Origin: Rhodopirellula islandica
GTDB lineage: Bacteria; Planctomycetota; Planctomycetia; Pirellulales; Pirellulaceae
Direction of reading: 5' to 3'
DNA length: 64,000 bases
NCBI RefSeq assembly: GCF_001027925.1
Contig: NZ_LECT01000053.1
Coordinates: forward strand, 31,515-95,514
Position 1 is the stretch's first letter. Every line of letters begins with the position of its first letter. The notes under the pieces were generated by a model. The model was given only the letters and a program-made list of their open reading frames with translations, ran no database searches and was not told the DNA's origin. The position numbers and the translations under genes are program-made. This document shows positions 40,857 to 49,641 of the stretch, piece after piece.

Positions 40857-41130
40857 CATTCCATCCGACCTGCTTAGCACCTTCCGAGCAGTTGTTACCA
40901 AGCGATCAATCCGGTTACCCGGCCAAATCGTTAGCAACGTCAAAACTTTTTCACGCCAGTACAGTTGATCACCACTCATCACCGGTGTGACACGTTTCAT
41001 GGCGAAGACTTATCCAAAGGGAATTCCCTCACTGTTTTTCCACGGTCGACGGACCGTGCTTCGTCGCCTGCATGCGGCGGTGCAGTTGGGAATTTGACGT
41101 CAACCATCCCTCCTTCGATCGATCTCCTTT

Positions 41131-43749
41131 TTGTTCCAGGCCGTTTTCGCATCGCTTCGACTCGCCTTCGCACTTGTGTGCGTCGGATTGGGTCTCATCC
41201 TCGGAGCTCAGTGGCTCGGGTTCATCCCCGATTCACGGCTGGCCGAGGAAACTGCGCGCCGAAAATTCTGCGAAACGGTTGCAATCGCCTCCATCGACGA
41301 CATTCGGCAACACCGCTGGTCCAAACTGAACACGACCCTGGAAGCTCTGGTCCGTCAAAATGACGCCTTGCTTTCCGGAGGCCTGCGAACCGAGAGCGGA
41401 ACCCTTCAAGCCGCCACCAGACATCACCGTCTTTGTTGGAAAAGAACAGCGACCGCCGCTGCCCCAAAAGACGTGAACGTGGCCAAGTCGCCGCCTGTCG
41501 ACGCTACCGCACATGACTCTGTCCTGTTCCTATCAGATGCCCCCGAAACCACCGAAGTAGTTCCTTCGTGGGTCGAACCCAGTGAACCGGTTTCGCGCGA
41601 TGCCACGGCCGAACTGGATGGCGAAATCATCCGGTTGGATATCCCAATCACGGTCCAAGACCGGACATGGGGCACCCTGGAATTCACTTTCAAAACCAAT
41701 GCCACAGGTCTGTTCGGAAACCTGCTGGACCAAGGCATCCTGCGTCTGCTGATCTTCTTCGCTGTGATCGGCATGGGATCGTACTCGTTCCTGATGATGC
41801 GAATCCTGGGCGTGTTTTCAAAAACGCAAGTGGTTCCAGAACGCGTCCGTCAAGCACTCGACACCCTTGCCGAAGGTCTCCTGGTTCTCGACAAAGATGG
41901 CAAGATCATCTTGGCCAATGACAACTTCCTGAGTACCAACGGCTTTGAACCCGAAGAACTACAAAAACGTTTGGCCGCTGATTTGCCCTGGGTCTTCAAC
42001 ACCGACGACAAAGACGCCGACATTGAATTGCCCTGGACGGAAGCCATCAGCCAACGCAAATCCGTGGTCGGGGAAATTCTTCGCCTGACCGGTCGGGATG
42101 GGGTGCACCGTGTCTTCAGCGTCAACGCCGGACCGATCGGTGAAGACGAAACGCGAAAGGGAGCCCTGGTCACCTTCCAGGATGTCACCCACGTGGAGAA
42201 GCATCGTCTCGAACTCGAGAACATGCTTTCGATGTTGCGTTTGAGCAAAGACGAAATTCAAAAGAAGAATCAAGAACTCGAAATTCTCGCAACGCGAGAC
42301 GCATTGACAGGCTGTCTCAATCGCCGTGCATTCTTTGAACGCATGGAAACCATGCTCGTTGACTATCGCAGCGCAGGACGTCCCCTGTCCTGCTTCATGG
42401 TCGACATTGACCACTTCAAAAGCGTCAATGACACCTACGGTCACCACACCGGCGACGATGTGCTGCGGAAAGTCTCCAAGGTTCTGCGCGACCTTCACGA
42501 AGAAAACCAAGTCGTCTGCCGTTACGGGGGCGAAGAGTTCTGCGTGATGTTGCCGGGGCACGATCTCGACGAAGCAATGGAACAATCCGAGCGGACTCGA
42601 TTGGCGATCATGAACATTCGCCTGGACGATCCGGAATCACTCCGATTGACCGCTTCTCTGGGTGTCAGTGAGCTCCAATTTGGTGCCACCGATGTGCAAT
42701 CGCTGATCAACCAAGCCGACAACTGCCTCTACGTCGCCAAACGCGGCGGCCGGAATCAATCCGTCCCGTTTGATCCTGATCGCGTGGACGTTCTCGGCGA
42801 AGAAGCCCCTCAGCCAGATGATGTTGCTGACCCCGATTTGGTCAGTCTCCCGTTCCATGCCGTGACGGCATTGGTTTCGGCGTTGGCCTATCGCGATCCA
42901 TCGACGGCAGAACACAGTCGACGAGTGGCCAACCTCTGTGTTCAAGCCGCCGATGGTCTCGTTTGCCAACGGGACATTTACGTCCTGGAAATTGCCGCGT
43001 TGCTACACGACATTGGAAAAATCGGTGTTCCGGATGATGTCCTGCACAAACCCGGACCGCTGACGGACGACGAATGGAAGATCATGCGGCGTCACAACAC
43101 CATCGGGCTCGACATGGTCGCTGGCACGTTCCATTGCCCGGAACTCGAACGTATCATCCGCGCTCATCATGCGATCAGCGACCGGGGGGAAGTGGCGCAT
43201 CACCTGAAACTGGACGAACTTCCAATCGAAGCTCGAATCCTCACCATTGCCGACACCTACGACTCCATCGTTTCCGATCATGCCTATCGCCGAGGCCGCC
43301 CACACTCGTTCGCCGCGATCGAACTTCGACGGTGCGCAGGCAAGCAATTCGATGCCCAATTGGTGAAGCATTTCCTCACCAAAATCGAAGCTGACGTCAA
43401 AGAGAGCTCGCTCGGTGTGCCAACCTCCACCGGAATTGCGTTTGCCGTTCCCAAGCAGACGGCACTCAAAATCGGTCAGCAAATCGAACGCATCGCGGAA
43501 GCCATGGACGCGCAAAACGTGACCGACCTGCGAGACCTAGCCAGGGATCTGTCCGTCATCGCGGATGCCAGCTACCTGACCCCCATCGTCGACTCCGCAA
43601 AACAAATCGAAGAAGCGGCCTCGAGAGGCGAAACCGTCGAGTGGATCACACTGCTTCGACAAACTCAAAAGCTTCTCGACCTTTGCCGGGCCACCCAAAA
43701 CGCCCACCTCATCGAAATCGAACAAGAGGAAACACTGTTCTTCAACTAA
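41131..43749 (+). CDS. Membrane PAS-GGDEF-HD-GYP cyclic-di-GMP protein
   Basis: 872 residues from a TTG at 41131. An in-frame stop at 41095 and no ATG or GTG in between force this start or a shorter one. Membrane helix at about 10-30, a periplasmic region to about 195, second helix at 203-225, PAS at about 236-355, coiled coil, GGDEF at about 385-545 with GGEEF at 466-470, then an HD domain (HSRRV at 595-599, HDIGKIGVPD at 626-635). The cyclase active site is intact but there is no RxxD inhibition site before it. The HD core follows HD-GYP, but the HHE..DG.GYP loop reads HHAISDRGEVAHH (679-691), so the GYP element is lost. It may make c-di-GMP and bind rather than hydrolyse it. Its stop overlaps the convergent gene by 4 bp. 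Confidence 0.88.
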   Translation: MFQAVFASLRLAFALVCVGLGLILGAQWLGFIPDSRLAEETARRKFCETVAIASIDDIRQHRWSKLNTTLEALVRQNDALLSGGLRTESGTLQAATRHHRLCWKRTATAAAPKDVNVAKSPPVDATAHDSVLFLSDAPETTEVVPSWVEPSEPVSRDATAELDGEIIRLDIPITVQDRTWGTLEFTFKTNATGLFGNLLDQGILRLLIFFAVIGMGSYSFLMMRILGVFSKTQVVPERVRQALDTLAEGLLVLDKDGKIILANDNFLSTNGFEPEELQKRLAADLPWVFNTDDKDADIELPWTEAISQRKSVVGEILRLTGRDGVHRVFSVNAGPIGEDETRKGALVTFQDVTHVEKHRLELENMLSMLRLSKDEIQKKNQELEILATRDALTGCLNRRAFFERMETMLVDYRSAGRPLSCFMVDIDHFKSVNDTYGHHTGDDVLRKVSKVLRDLHEENQVVCRYGGEEFCVMLPGHDLDEAMEQSERTRLAIMNIRLDDPESLRLTASLGVSELQFGATDVQSLINQADNCLYVAKRGGRNQSVPFDPDRVDVLGEEAPQPDDVADPDLVSLPFHAVTALVSALAYRDPSTAEHSRRVANLCVQAADGLVCQRDIYVLEIAALLHDIGKIGVPDDVLHKPGPLTDDEWKIMRRHNTIGLDMVAGTFHCPELERIIRAHHAISDRGEVAHHLKLDELPIEARILTIADTYDSIVSDHAYRRGRPHSFAAIELRRCAGKQFDAQLVKHFLTKIEADVKESSLGVPTSTGIAFAVPKQTALKIGQQIERIAEAMDAQNVTDLRDLARDLSVIADASYLTPIVDSAKQIEEAASRGETVEWITLLRQTQKLLDLCRATQNAHLIEIEQEETLFFN

Positions 43750-45293
43750 CGTTTCGCTTCGCCGGTGTACCGATACCGACCACGAACTCGAGGATCCAGC
43801 AACCCAGCGTTCTGGAACGGTTGCAGACGAGGTTGCAACCATCGCCACAATTCCGCGTCCAAGACATCGTTCGCTAGCTGACACTGTGTCGCCGCGATCA
43901 ACTGACAAAACGGTTCGTCGTCGCACAGCCACAAAGTGGAATGAACGTTGCCACCGGATGCCAAAAACTCCTCCGAGGCAATCGCGGAGGCAAAGTACAG
44001 CATCGAAACGGCTTCAAAACGCGACATCGTTGACAGACTTTGATAGCACATCGAAACCAAAGCATCGATCTGCAGCACCTCGCGTTCGACCGTGGTCGCA
44101 TAGCGATCGAGCAACTCACGTCGTCGCGATGACTCGCTCAGCAAGGCGTCCGCCAACCTGGCCACGCCGATCAATCCATGCGCAATCCCTGTGCTGTGCA
44201 GCGGATCAATCGTCGCCACCGCCGTGGGCATCGTGACGTAATTCCGATTCCTCACTGGCAACTGCATCCGCTGGACTCGGTCCACTGAAATCCAATGGGG
44301 CGTCGCTTCGCAAAACGTCGCCCCTCGCATCAGTGTTTGCAGGCTGGGATACCGTCGCCAACTCGTTGAGTCACGCGTCCCCGACACAACCTCGCCGGAA
44401 CTCGCCCCCGTTGGCTGAGTCCAACCGACACTGGTGACGCCGTGATCCATCCGCAACATCCACATCCACCCTTCCGTGGTCAAATGGTGCTGCGCCGCAT
44501 CATCGGGATCAAACGGCTCGTCCTCACGCAACTGGCTGGTCCTACGCAGTTCCTCCGTCCAAGATCCAACCCCGCGAAAGTGTGCAAAGACACTCCGCGT
44601 GCTCGTCTGCAATCGCTCATCAACGCGACGCACCCCGATCGACTGGGACAATGAGTCTGGCAACACACCAAACCGCCCCGAAGCGTTGACCAACCATTGC
44701 GCCGAGAGGCTCTGCGTCTTCCCGCTGGTTCGGTCCCCCGATCGATCACACAGCGTCAGCTGAATGGGTTCGCCCAGCGTCGCGTCGACCACCTCGGTTC
44801 GCTCACGGCAATCAGCCCCCGCACGAACGGCTCGCTCGATGAAGAAGGAGTCCAAGTCACTTCTCAGCCACTGCGTGTCAGACCAAGTGTCGCTCGGACT
44901 TGCCGTGACCAACAAACTATTTCCGCAATCGTTTTCCAACGTTTCATTGCGATCATGAAACTCACGCCCCGCATCACTGGGCGACGACGCGTCACCGTGG
45001 TGGTAGTAGCTGAAACCTCGCTTCTTTCCACAACGCAAATTCGGAAACGCGTCCTTCCAAGTCGGATACGTCGACAACGCTCGCAGCTCGGGCATGCCGT
45101 ATTGATCGGCAAGCTGGCGCAAGACCAAGTCGGCCATCGGGGTGCTGGATTCACCGATCGCAAAACGCCCGAAACGCTCCCGCTCGATCAGCAACACACG
45201 GACGCCACGCGAGGCCAAAACCCAAGCCAGCAGCCCACCAGAAAAGCCACCACCCAAAATCGCGACATCATAATTCGCGGGAGAGTCAGACAT
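43746..45293 (-). CDS. FAD-dependent oxidoreductase, halogenase-like
   Basis: 515 residues from the ATG at 45293, chosen over 45320: GGAACGCAAG precedes it and it overlaps the upstream stop by 8 nt (ATGTCTGA). The N terminus has the Rossmann FAD motif GGGFSGG followed by RVLLIERERFGRFAIGESS, the pattern of the tryptophan-halogenase/geranylgeranyl-reductase group of flavoproteins. The WxWxIP halogenase signature appears only as WMWMLRMD, without the Pro, so halogenation is doubtful. It is coupled to a radical SAM gene. The pair probably acts in one biosynthetic path, not identified here. Confidence 0.78.
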   Translation of the reverse strand: MSDSPANYDVAILGGGFSGGLLAWVLASRGVRVLLIERERFGRFAIGESSTPMADLVLRQLADQYGMPELRALSTYPTWKDAFPNLRCGKKRGFSYYHHGDASSPSDAGREFHDRNETLENDCGNSLLVTASPSDTWSDTQWLRSDLDSFFIERAVRAGADCRERTEVVDATLGEPIQLTLCDRSGDRTSGKTQSLSAQWLVNASGRFGVLPDSLSQSIGVRRVDERLQTSTRSVFAHFRGVGSWTEELRRTSQLREDEPFDPDDAAQHHLTTEGWMWMLRMDHGVTSVGWTQPTGASSGEVVSGTRDSTSWRRYPSLQTLMRGATFCEATPHWISVDRVQRMQLPVRNRNYVTMPTAVATIDPLHSTGIAHGLIGVARLADALLSESSRRRELLDRYATTVEREVLQIDALVSMCYQSLSTMSRFEAVSMLYFASAIASEEFLASGGNVHSTLWLCDDEPFCQLIAATQCQLANDVLDAELWRWLQPRLQPFQNAGLLDPRVRGRYRYTGEAKR

Positions 45294-46251
45294 CTTGCGT
45301 TCCAGCAGTTGGCGATTCACCCGAATCTTGATTGGCAGACTCAGGCAACTCCGGAGCCATCCCCCAAGTGTCCAAAGTCAACACCGGACCATGATCGAAA
45401 CGAGAATCGTTTTCGAGAGCATTCATGACCGTCTGCATCTCCTTTCGAGTCGGCGGATGAAAACGGCCCTCGCGAGCCAAGCGGTCCATGAAACCGTTGC
45501 CGGTTCGACAGGGCAACACACTGATGTGACGTGCTCCCGCTGCGGCCGCGAATCGCGCCGACAAGATGGTCCATGCGTACGCTTCCGCGGGAGCCAACCA
45601 CGGCAGTCCATGGATCAGGAACACACGCAAATCAATGGAGGCGTCTTTCAAGTGTTGTGCAAATTGAAAAAATTGCCCCGGGCGAAGTCGTTTGTTCAAT
45701 CGATCCAACATCCGCGGCGCGATGCATTCCAGCCCCACAGCGATTTCCAGTTTCCCGCGCAAACGTTTCGCGAATTCATACAGGCGTCGTGTGCCAATCA
45801 ATGGATGGTTCTCCACCACCACTCGATCAAAGGGCTCGCAAAGCTTCGCAATCGTGTCATCGTCTGTCGACGGCGTGGTGCGAGGATCGAAGAAATTCCC
45901 GCTGTTGTACAGCTTGATTGTGCCTCCGGATTCATGTCCGGTCTGCTCTCGCCACTCTCGCAAACCAAACCGAATTTGATTGGGCAGGGCTGTTGGCGGA
46001 GTCGGCTGATCCAGCGTGTTCCGCCATAAATCACACATGCTGCAGTGCAGCGAACACTCCGACGACGCCAGCAACAAAGTCAGCACCCGCGTCATTTGGG
46101 GCGACCGGCCTGGGTGACGTTCGACAGGTTCCAGTTCCACGAACACCGAATTGGGCCGATTGGCATCCCGGTTGCGACGCTCCAAGGACGTGGCGCTAAC
46201 CTCGCCTCGCGACGCCAGCACTTCTTGTGGTGACGGTTTGACAAACAACAT
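45286..46251 (-). CDS. Radical SAM protein of unknown pathway
   Basis: 321 residues if translation begins at the ATG at 46251, which follows GCAGGGGACCG; the frame is open from 46296. The cluster motif CSLHCSMC (CxxxCxxC, residues 66-73) binds the 4Fe-4S cluster that cleaves S-adenosylmethionine. A barrel of the elongator/RaSEA-like type follows (KLYNSGNFFDP, GLECIAPRMLDRLNK, FLIHGLPWL). The TIGR01210/archaeosine-type enzymes have a similar layout, but assignment is uncertain. It overlaps the flavoprotein gene downstream and is divergent from 46342 with 90 bp between starts. Confidence 0.8.
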   Translation of the reverse strand: MLFVKPSPQEVLASRGEVSATSLERRNRDANRPNSVFVELEPVERHPGRSPQMTRVLTLLLASSECSLHCSMCDLWRNTLDQPTPPTALPNQIRFGLREWREQTGHESGGTIKLYNSGNFFDPRTTPSTDDDTIAKLCEPFDRVVVENHPLIGTRRLYEFAKRLRGKLEIAVGLECIAPRMLDRLNKRLRPGQFFQFAQHLKDASIDLRVFLIHGLPWLAPAEAYAWTILSARFAAAAGARHISVLPCRTGNGFMDRLAREGRFHPPTRKEMQTVMNALENDSRFDHGPVLTLDTWGMAPELPESANQDSGESPTAGTQDV

Positions 46252-46341
46252 CGGTCCCCTGCGTGTCATGGAATTGATCTTGATCCAGTCCACCACAGAT
46301 TGATACCCCCAACAAGATCACGCTTTTACAGACGGGATACC

Positions 46342-47319
46342 ATGATCCGACTTCTCAACAACGTTTTTCAACCTCAGCACGCTCCTCCACTCTTTGGGAC
46401 CTTGTTTGTGTTGGTCGGTGTATGGACGCTGGTTTCGTCCGAATCCGCTCGCGCCCAACAAGCGTTGCCTTTCCGGCCGATCGGGTCCCCCAGTGCCGTC
46501 GACCAAACCGAGACGGCTCGCCGGCAACGCGCCTCACAGAACACGGTGGTGAGACCAACCTCCTTCCGTTCGCCTCAGACGCCGGTCTACGATCCCAATG
46601 TGCGCCAAGTCGCCATGCAGTCGGGCGGTTTTGATCTTCCCGGCGACATCGGCGGCCCACAAACCTTCACGCCACCAGCCGGTTCCCAGCCCGTTCAATC
46701 GCAACCATCGTTTGGCGTGCCGCCCAGTGTTGGCAATTCACAACCAGGCTTTGGCAGTTCGGCACCCGTCCCTTCGCCTCCCTCGGGAATGTCTGCGCCA
46801 ACTGGCGGTGTCCCAACGCAAGGTCGGTCTCTGCCAGCTCCCACTGCGGTTCCCAACGATGTCCTGGGTGGGAATCCCACCTTCGCTCCCAATCGAATCG
46901 GTCCACCACCCTCGGACTACGCTCCCGTGCCACCACCTCAACTGAGCAACGGTGGCTACGCAACGATGAGCAACTGCGCCTTGATCTCGGCTCCAAGTGA
47001 ATACTCGGCGATGAGTCCCTATTCCGGCTACGGATACGGGCAAGGGTGTGCTGCTCCCGGTGGTGTTGCTCCGGTCGGCTACATCGCTCCCCCCGCTCAA
47101 ATCGCTGCTCCCGCGGCCATCCCGGCCACCGCTTATCCTGTCGGATCCACCGTCCCTCCCGTCGCATCCACCACGCTGAATGCTGGCCCCGCGGGTGCAT
47201 TGATTGACTTTGGACAAGGCGCCAATGCCGTTCAGGTGGGTCCTGGACTTTGGGGCCAACCAGTCGCCTACGTCCCCGGTCAAGGTTTCCGAAACTGGTT
47301 GCGTTACTTTTCTTTCTAA
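46342..47319 (+). CDS. Exported Pro/Gly-rich protein of unknown function
   Basis: 325 residues from the ATG at 46342. An earlier ATG at 46300 is possible, but the signal peptide fits the later one: charged start, LFGTLFVLVGVWTL core, ARAQ cleavage site near residue 39. The mature part is low complexity, rich in Pro, Gly, Ser, Gln and Tyr (PVPSPPSG, GYGYGQGC, PPAQIAAPAAIPATA), with a more ordered end (AVQVGPGLWGQPVAYVPGQG). No family is recognised. Unstructured wall or envelope proteins of this type are common in planctomycetes. Confidence 0.65.
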   Translation: MIRLLNNVFQPQHAPPLFGTLFVLVGVWTLVSSESARAQQALPFRPIGSPSAVDQTETARRQRASQNTVVRPTSFRSPQTPVYDPNVRQVAMQSGGFDLPGDIGGPQTFTPPAGSQPVQSQPSFGVPPSVGNSQPGFGSSAPVPSPPSGMSAPTGGVPTQGRSLPAPTAVPNDVLGGNPTFAPNRIGPPPSDYAPVPPPQLSNGGYATMSNCALISAPSEYSAMSPYSGYGYGQGCAAPGGVAPVGYIAPPAQIAAPAAIPATAYPVGSTVPPVASTTLNAGPAGALIDFGQGANAVQVGPGLWGQPVAYVPGQGFRNWLRYFSF

Positions 47320-47584
47320 GACATCCACGCAGCAACATCCCAACTGCATCGAGCCATTCGCATCAACGGTTCAACCCGAATCGACCGGAGCAACCCGACC
47401 CGCTACCCCGGCTTTTCGGTCGGGCCCACAGGAAGCCATCCAGGCGGGATCGCGATCGTTCGATGAATTGCTGTAGGGTCGCCTCATTCAATGATCCGAC
47501 TCGCCGGCAGCTTGCTCTTCCACCCCCTCCCCAGCAACGCCGCCCTCCCAATCCGTGTCTCTCGTATTTGTCAGGACCGATCCG

Positions 47585-47860
47585 ATGCGCACCTCCTCCC
47601 TGCGCGTATGCTCGTTCGCCGGCGTGTCCACGCTGATTCTGCTCACCAGCCTGTCCGCTGGCTGTCGCGGCCGTGGTTTCTTGCCCGCGCCAGGAACGAT
47701 GAACGAACAGCAAGCCAACGCGATTGTGCATGACCCGTACCCCCTGACCGACATCGGCCCGAACGATCAGGGCAGCCGGCCGCCGAGCTACCAGCAACCC
47801 TTGCCAGGACCGGTTCGAAATCGCATGAGCGCTGACGCAATGCCTTGGCTCGGCCGCTAG
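47585..47860 (+). CDS. Small lipoprotein
   Basis: 91 residues from the ATG at 47585 (the frame is open from 47555). The first 23 residues are a lipoprotein signal with lipobox LSAGC; the Cys is about residue 27. The mature part is short and polar (Q/N/P-rich, ending MPWLGR). No family is recognised. Confidence 0.62.
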   Translation: MRTSSLRVCSFAGVSTLILLTSLSAGCRGRGFLPAPGTMNEQQANAIVHDPYPLTDIGPNDQGSRPPSYQQPLPGPVRNRMSADAMPWLGR

Positions 47861-47974
47861 CCCCCCCCACCAGGGAGAGACAGCGTCTCAAATTGCACGC
47901 TGACTGCAATCATTTCGACGACACTCCAGTCGGGTCGTCTGCTGGCGACTGAGAGCCCTCTCCTGATTTCCTTC

Positions 47975-47996
47975 GCGGAAAACACGCGTTTTCCGC
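47975..47996. terminator. Perfect 9-bp stem-loop downstream of the small lipoprotein
   Basis: GCGGAAAAC-ACGC-GTTTTCCGC is a perfect 9-bp stem with a 4-base loop, 115 bp past the lipoprotein stop. There is no T-tract after it, so rho-independent termination is only possible. It could also act in the leader of the next gene at 48141. Confidence 0.4.
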
Positions 47997-48140
47997 CAAA
48001 AGACGCTTTCTGTGACGTTTTGGCATCGTTTGGCCCCAGGGTTGCTTTTGTTATCCGTTGAAATGAGTTTCACGCGACTTGTGAACCGATGTCGAGGAGG
48101 CATCACGCGGCGGAACAAGTTATCTACGGAGAAAAAAACA

Positions 48141-48521
48141 ATGTCTCAATTGACCAAATGGATCGCCGTCCCTGTTCTCGCTGTCGCAGCCACCTTCATG
48201 GCAGACGCCCCAGAAGCGAGCGCCCAAGGCTTCTCGCTCAGCATTGGTACTGGCGGGCTGAGTTACGGCAACTACGGCGTGAACCGCTACGGAAGTCGTT
48301 ATGGAAGCCATTACGGCAGCCACTACAATCGAGGACACCAAGCGTTCGGCCCCGTCGTTTATCCAAGCCGCTATTCGGCCGGATACCGTGGGTACACCCG
48401 TCCTCACTATGACTATCACGCCCCCGCGCTGGTTCCTCACCGCAACCATTACCACTACCAACCTGGCCACTATGATCTGCACCACGGTGGACACGGTCGT
48501 GGTCACCGCGGCCACCACTGA
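48141..48521 (+). CDS. Exported His/Tyr/Gly-rich protein
   Basis: 126 residues from the ATG at 48141, preceded by GGAG at 9-nt spacing; the longer frame from GTG 48012 has no such site. Signal peptide MSQLTKWIAVPVLAVAATF with cleavage near ASAQ. The mature part is full of His, Tyr, Gly and Arg (HYGSHYNRGH, HHGGHGRGHRGHH at the end). The density of His suggests metal binding, but this is inference. Low-complexity sequence makes family calls unreliable. Confidence 0.7.
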   Translation: MSQLTKWIAVPVLAVAATFMADAPEASAQGFSLSIGTGGLSYGNYGVNRYGSRYGSHYGSHYNRGHQAFGPVVYPSRYSAGYRGYTRPHYDYHAPALVPHRNHYHYQPGHYDLHHGGHGRGHRGHH

Positions 48522-48639
48522 TCTGCCATCGGAACCGACCGCTCAATCGTCGTCTGATTGAGCCGCCTGGATCACCGAACCAACATTCAAGCGTGTCGTC
48601 TCCTTTTGCGAGACGGCACGCTTGTCTATTTTCAGCCGC

Positions 48640-49641
48640 ATGAATGGCATCATCGCACTACAAATTCTCGGCGGCGTCCTCCTACTCTTGGTCGGAGGGG
48701 AATGGGTCGTCCGCGGCGCCTCCCGATTGGCCATCGCTGCCAAACTCAGCCCGCTGTTTGTGGGTCTGACCGTGGTTTCGCTCGGCACCAGCGCCCCTGA
48801 GATGGCCGTTTCCTTCGCCACGGCACTTCGAGGCCAAGCCGATATCACCATTGGCAACGTCGTCGGCAGCAATCTGTTCAACATGCTGATGATCGTCGGC
48901 TTCAGCGCGCTCTTTGCTCCCTTGCCGGTCGACAAACAAATCACACGCTTTGATGTGCCGGTGATGATCGCGGCAACCATCGCCATGATGCTTGCTTCGT
49001 GGAACGGAATCATCAGCCGTTGGGATGGAATCGGATTGATCCTGATCATGATCGCCTACTTCGCGATTTCATACCGGCTCGGCAAGCTGGCGGGGGAAGA
49101 CGCAATCCCTGATGATCTCGAGTTGCCAGACCCATTGAAAGAAGCAACCGAATCACTGGGCCGACGTGTTGCGGTGATTCTCTGGCAATTGGTTTTGCTC
49201 AGTGCCGGCGTCGCTGCCTTGGTCTTTGGATGCGAGTTGTTTGTTGACGGGGCCGTTTCCATGGCACGTATTCTGGGTGTGTCTGAACTGGTGATCGGAT
49301 TGACGATCGTTTCCGCTGGCACCTCGCTCCCCGAACTGGTCACATCCGTTGCTGCCACCATCAAAGGCGAACGCGGGATCGCCATCGGCAACGCCGTTGG
49401 CAGCACCACGCTCAACATCGTCGCGGTGCTTGGCATCACCTCCGTGATTGCTCCGAGCGGCCTGAATGTCGCTCCTGAAATCATGGGTCTCGATATGCCG
49501 CTGATGGTGATCGCAGCCATGCTCAGTTGGGTCCTGTATCGGACCGGACGAACCATCGTTCGCTGGGAAGGCATGCTGATGATTGTGTTGTACTGCGGCT
49601 ACGTCGGTTACCTCCTTCAGACCAGCGGAGCGTTCGGATGA
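48640..49641 (+). CDS. Calcium/sodium antiporter (YrbG/CaxA-like)
   Basis: 333 residues from the ATG at 48640. About ten to eleven membrane helices are arranged as two inverted halves. Each half has the ion-binding alpha-repeat: GTSAPEM in the first and GTSLPELVTS in the second, both with the acidic residue of the CaCA family. Predicted to exchange Ca2+ for Na+ across the inner membrane. Its stop overlaps the next start as ATGA (49638-49641), so the two genes form an operon. Confidence 0.88.
   Translation: MNGIIALQILGGVLLLLVGGEWVVRGASRLAIAAKLSPLFVGLTVVSLGTSAPEMAVSFATALRGQADITIGNVVGSNLFNMLMIVGFSALFAPLPVDKQITRFDVPVMIAATIAMMLASWNGIISRWDGIGLILIMIAYFAISYRLGKLAGEDAIPDDLELPDPLKEATESLGRRVAVILWQLVLLSAGVAALVFGCELFVDGAVSMARILGVSELVIGLTIVSAGTSLPELVTSVAATIKGERGIAIGNAVGSTTLNIVAVLGITSVIAPSGLNVAPEIMGLDMPLMVIAAMLSWVLYRTGRTIVRWEGMLMIVLYCGYVGYLLQTSGAFG

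Noticed and set aside
47363..47797. Minus-strand frame of 144 codons near the lipoprotein
   Set aside because: It overlaps the lipoprotein gene, which has a clear lipobox and fits the context better.
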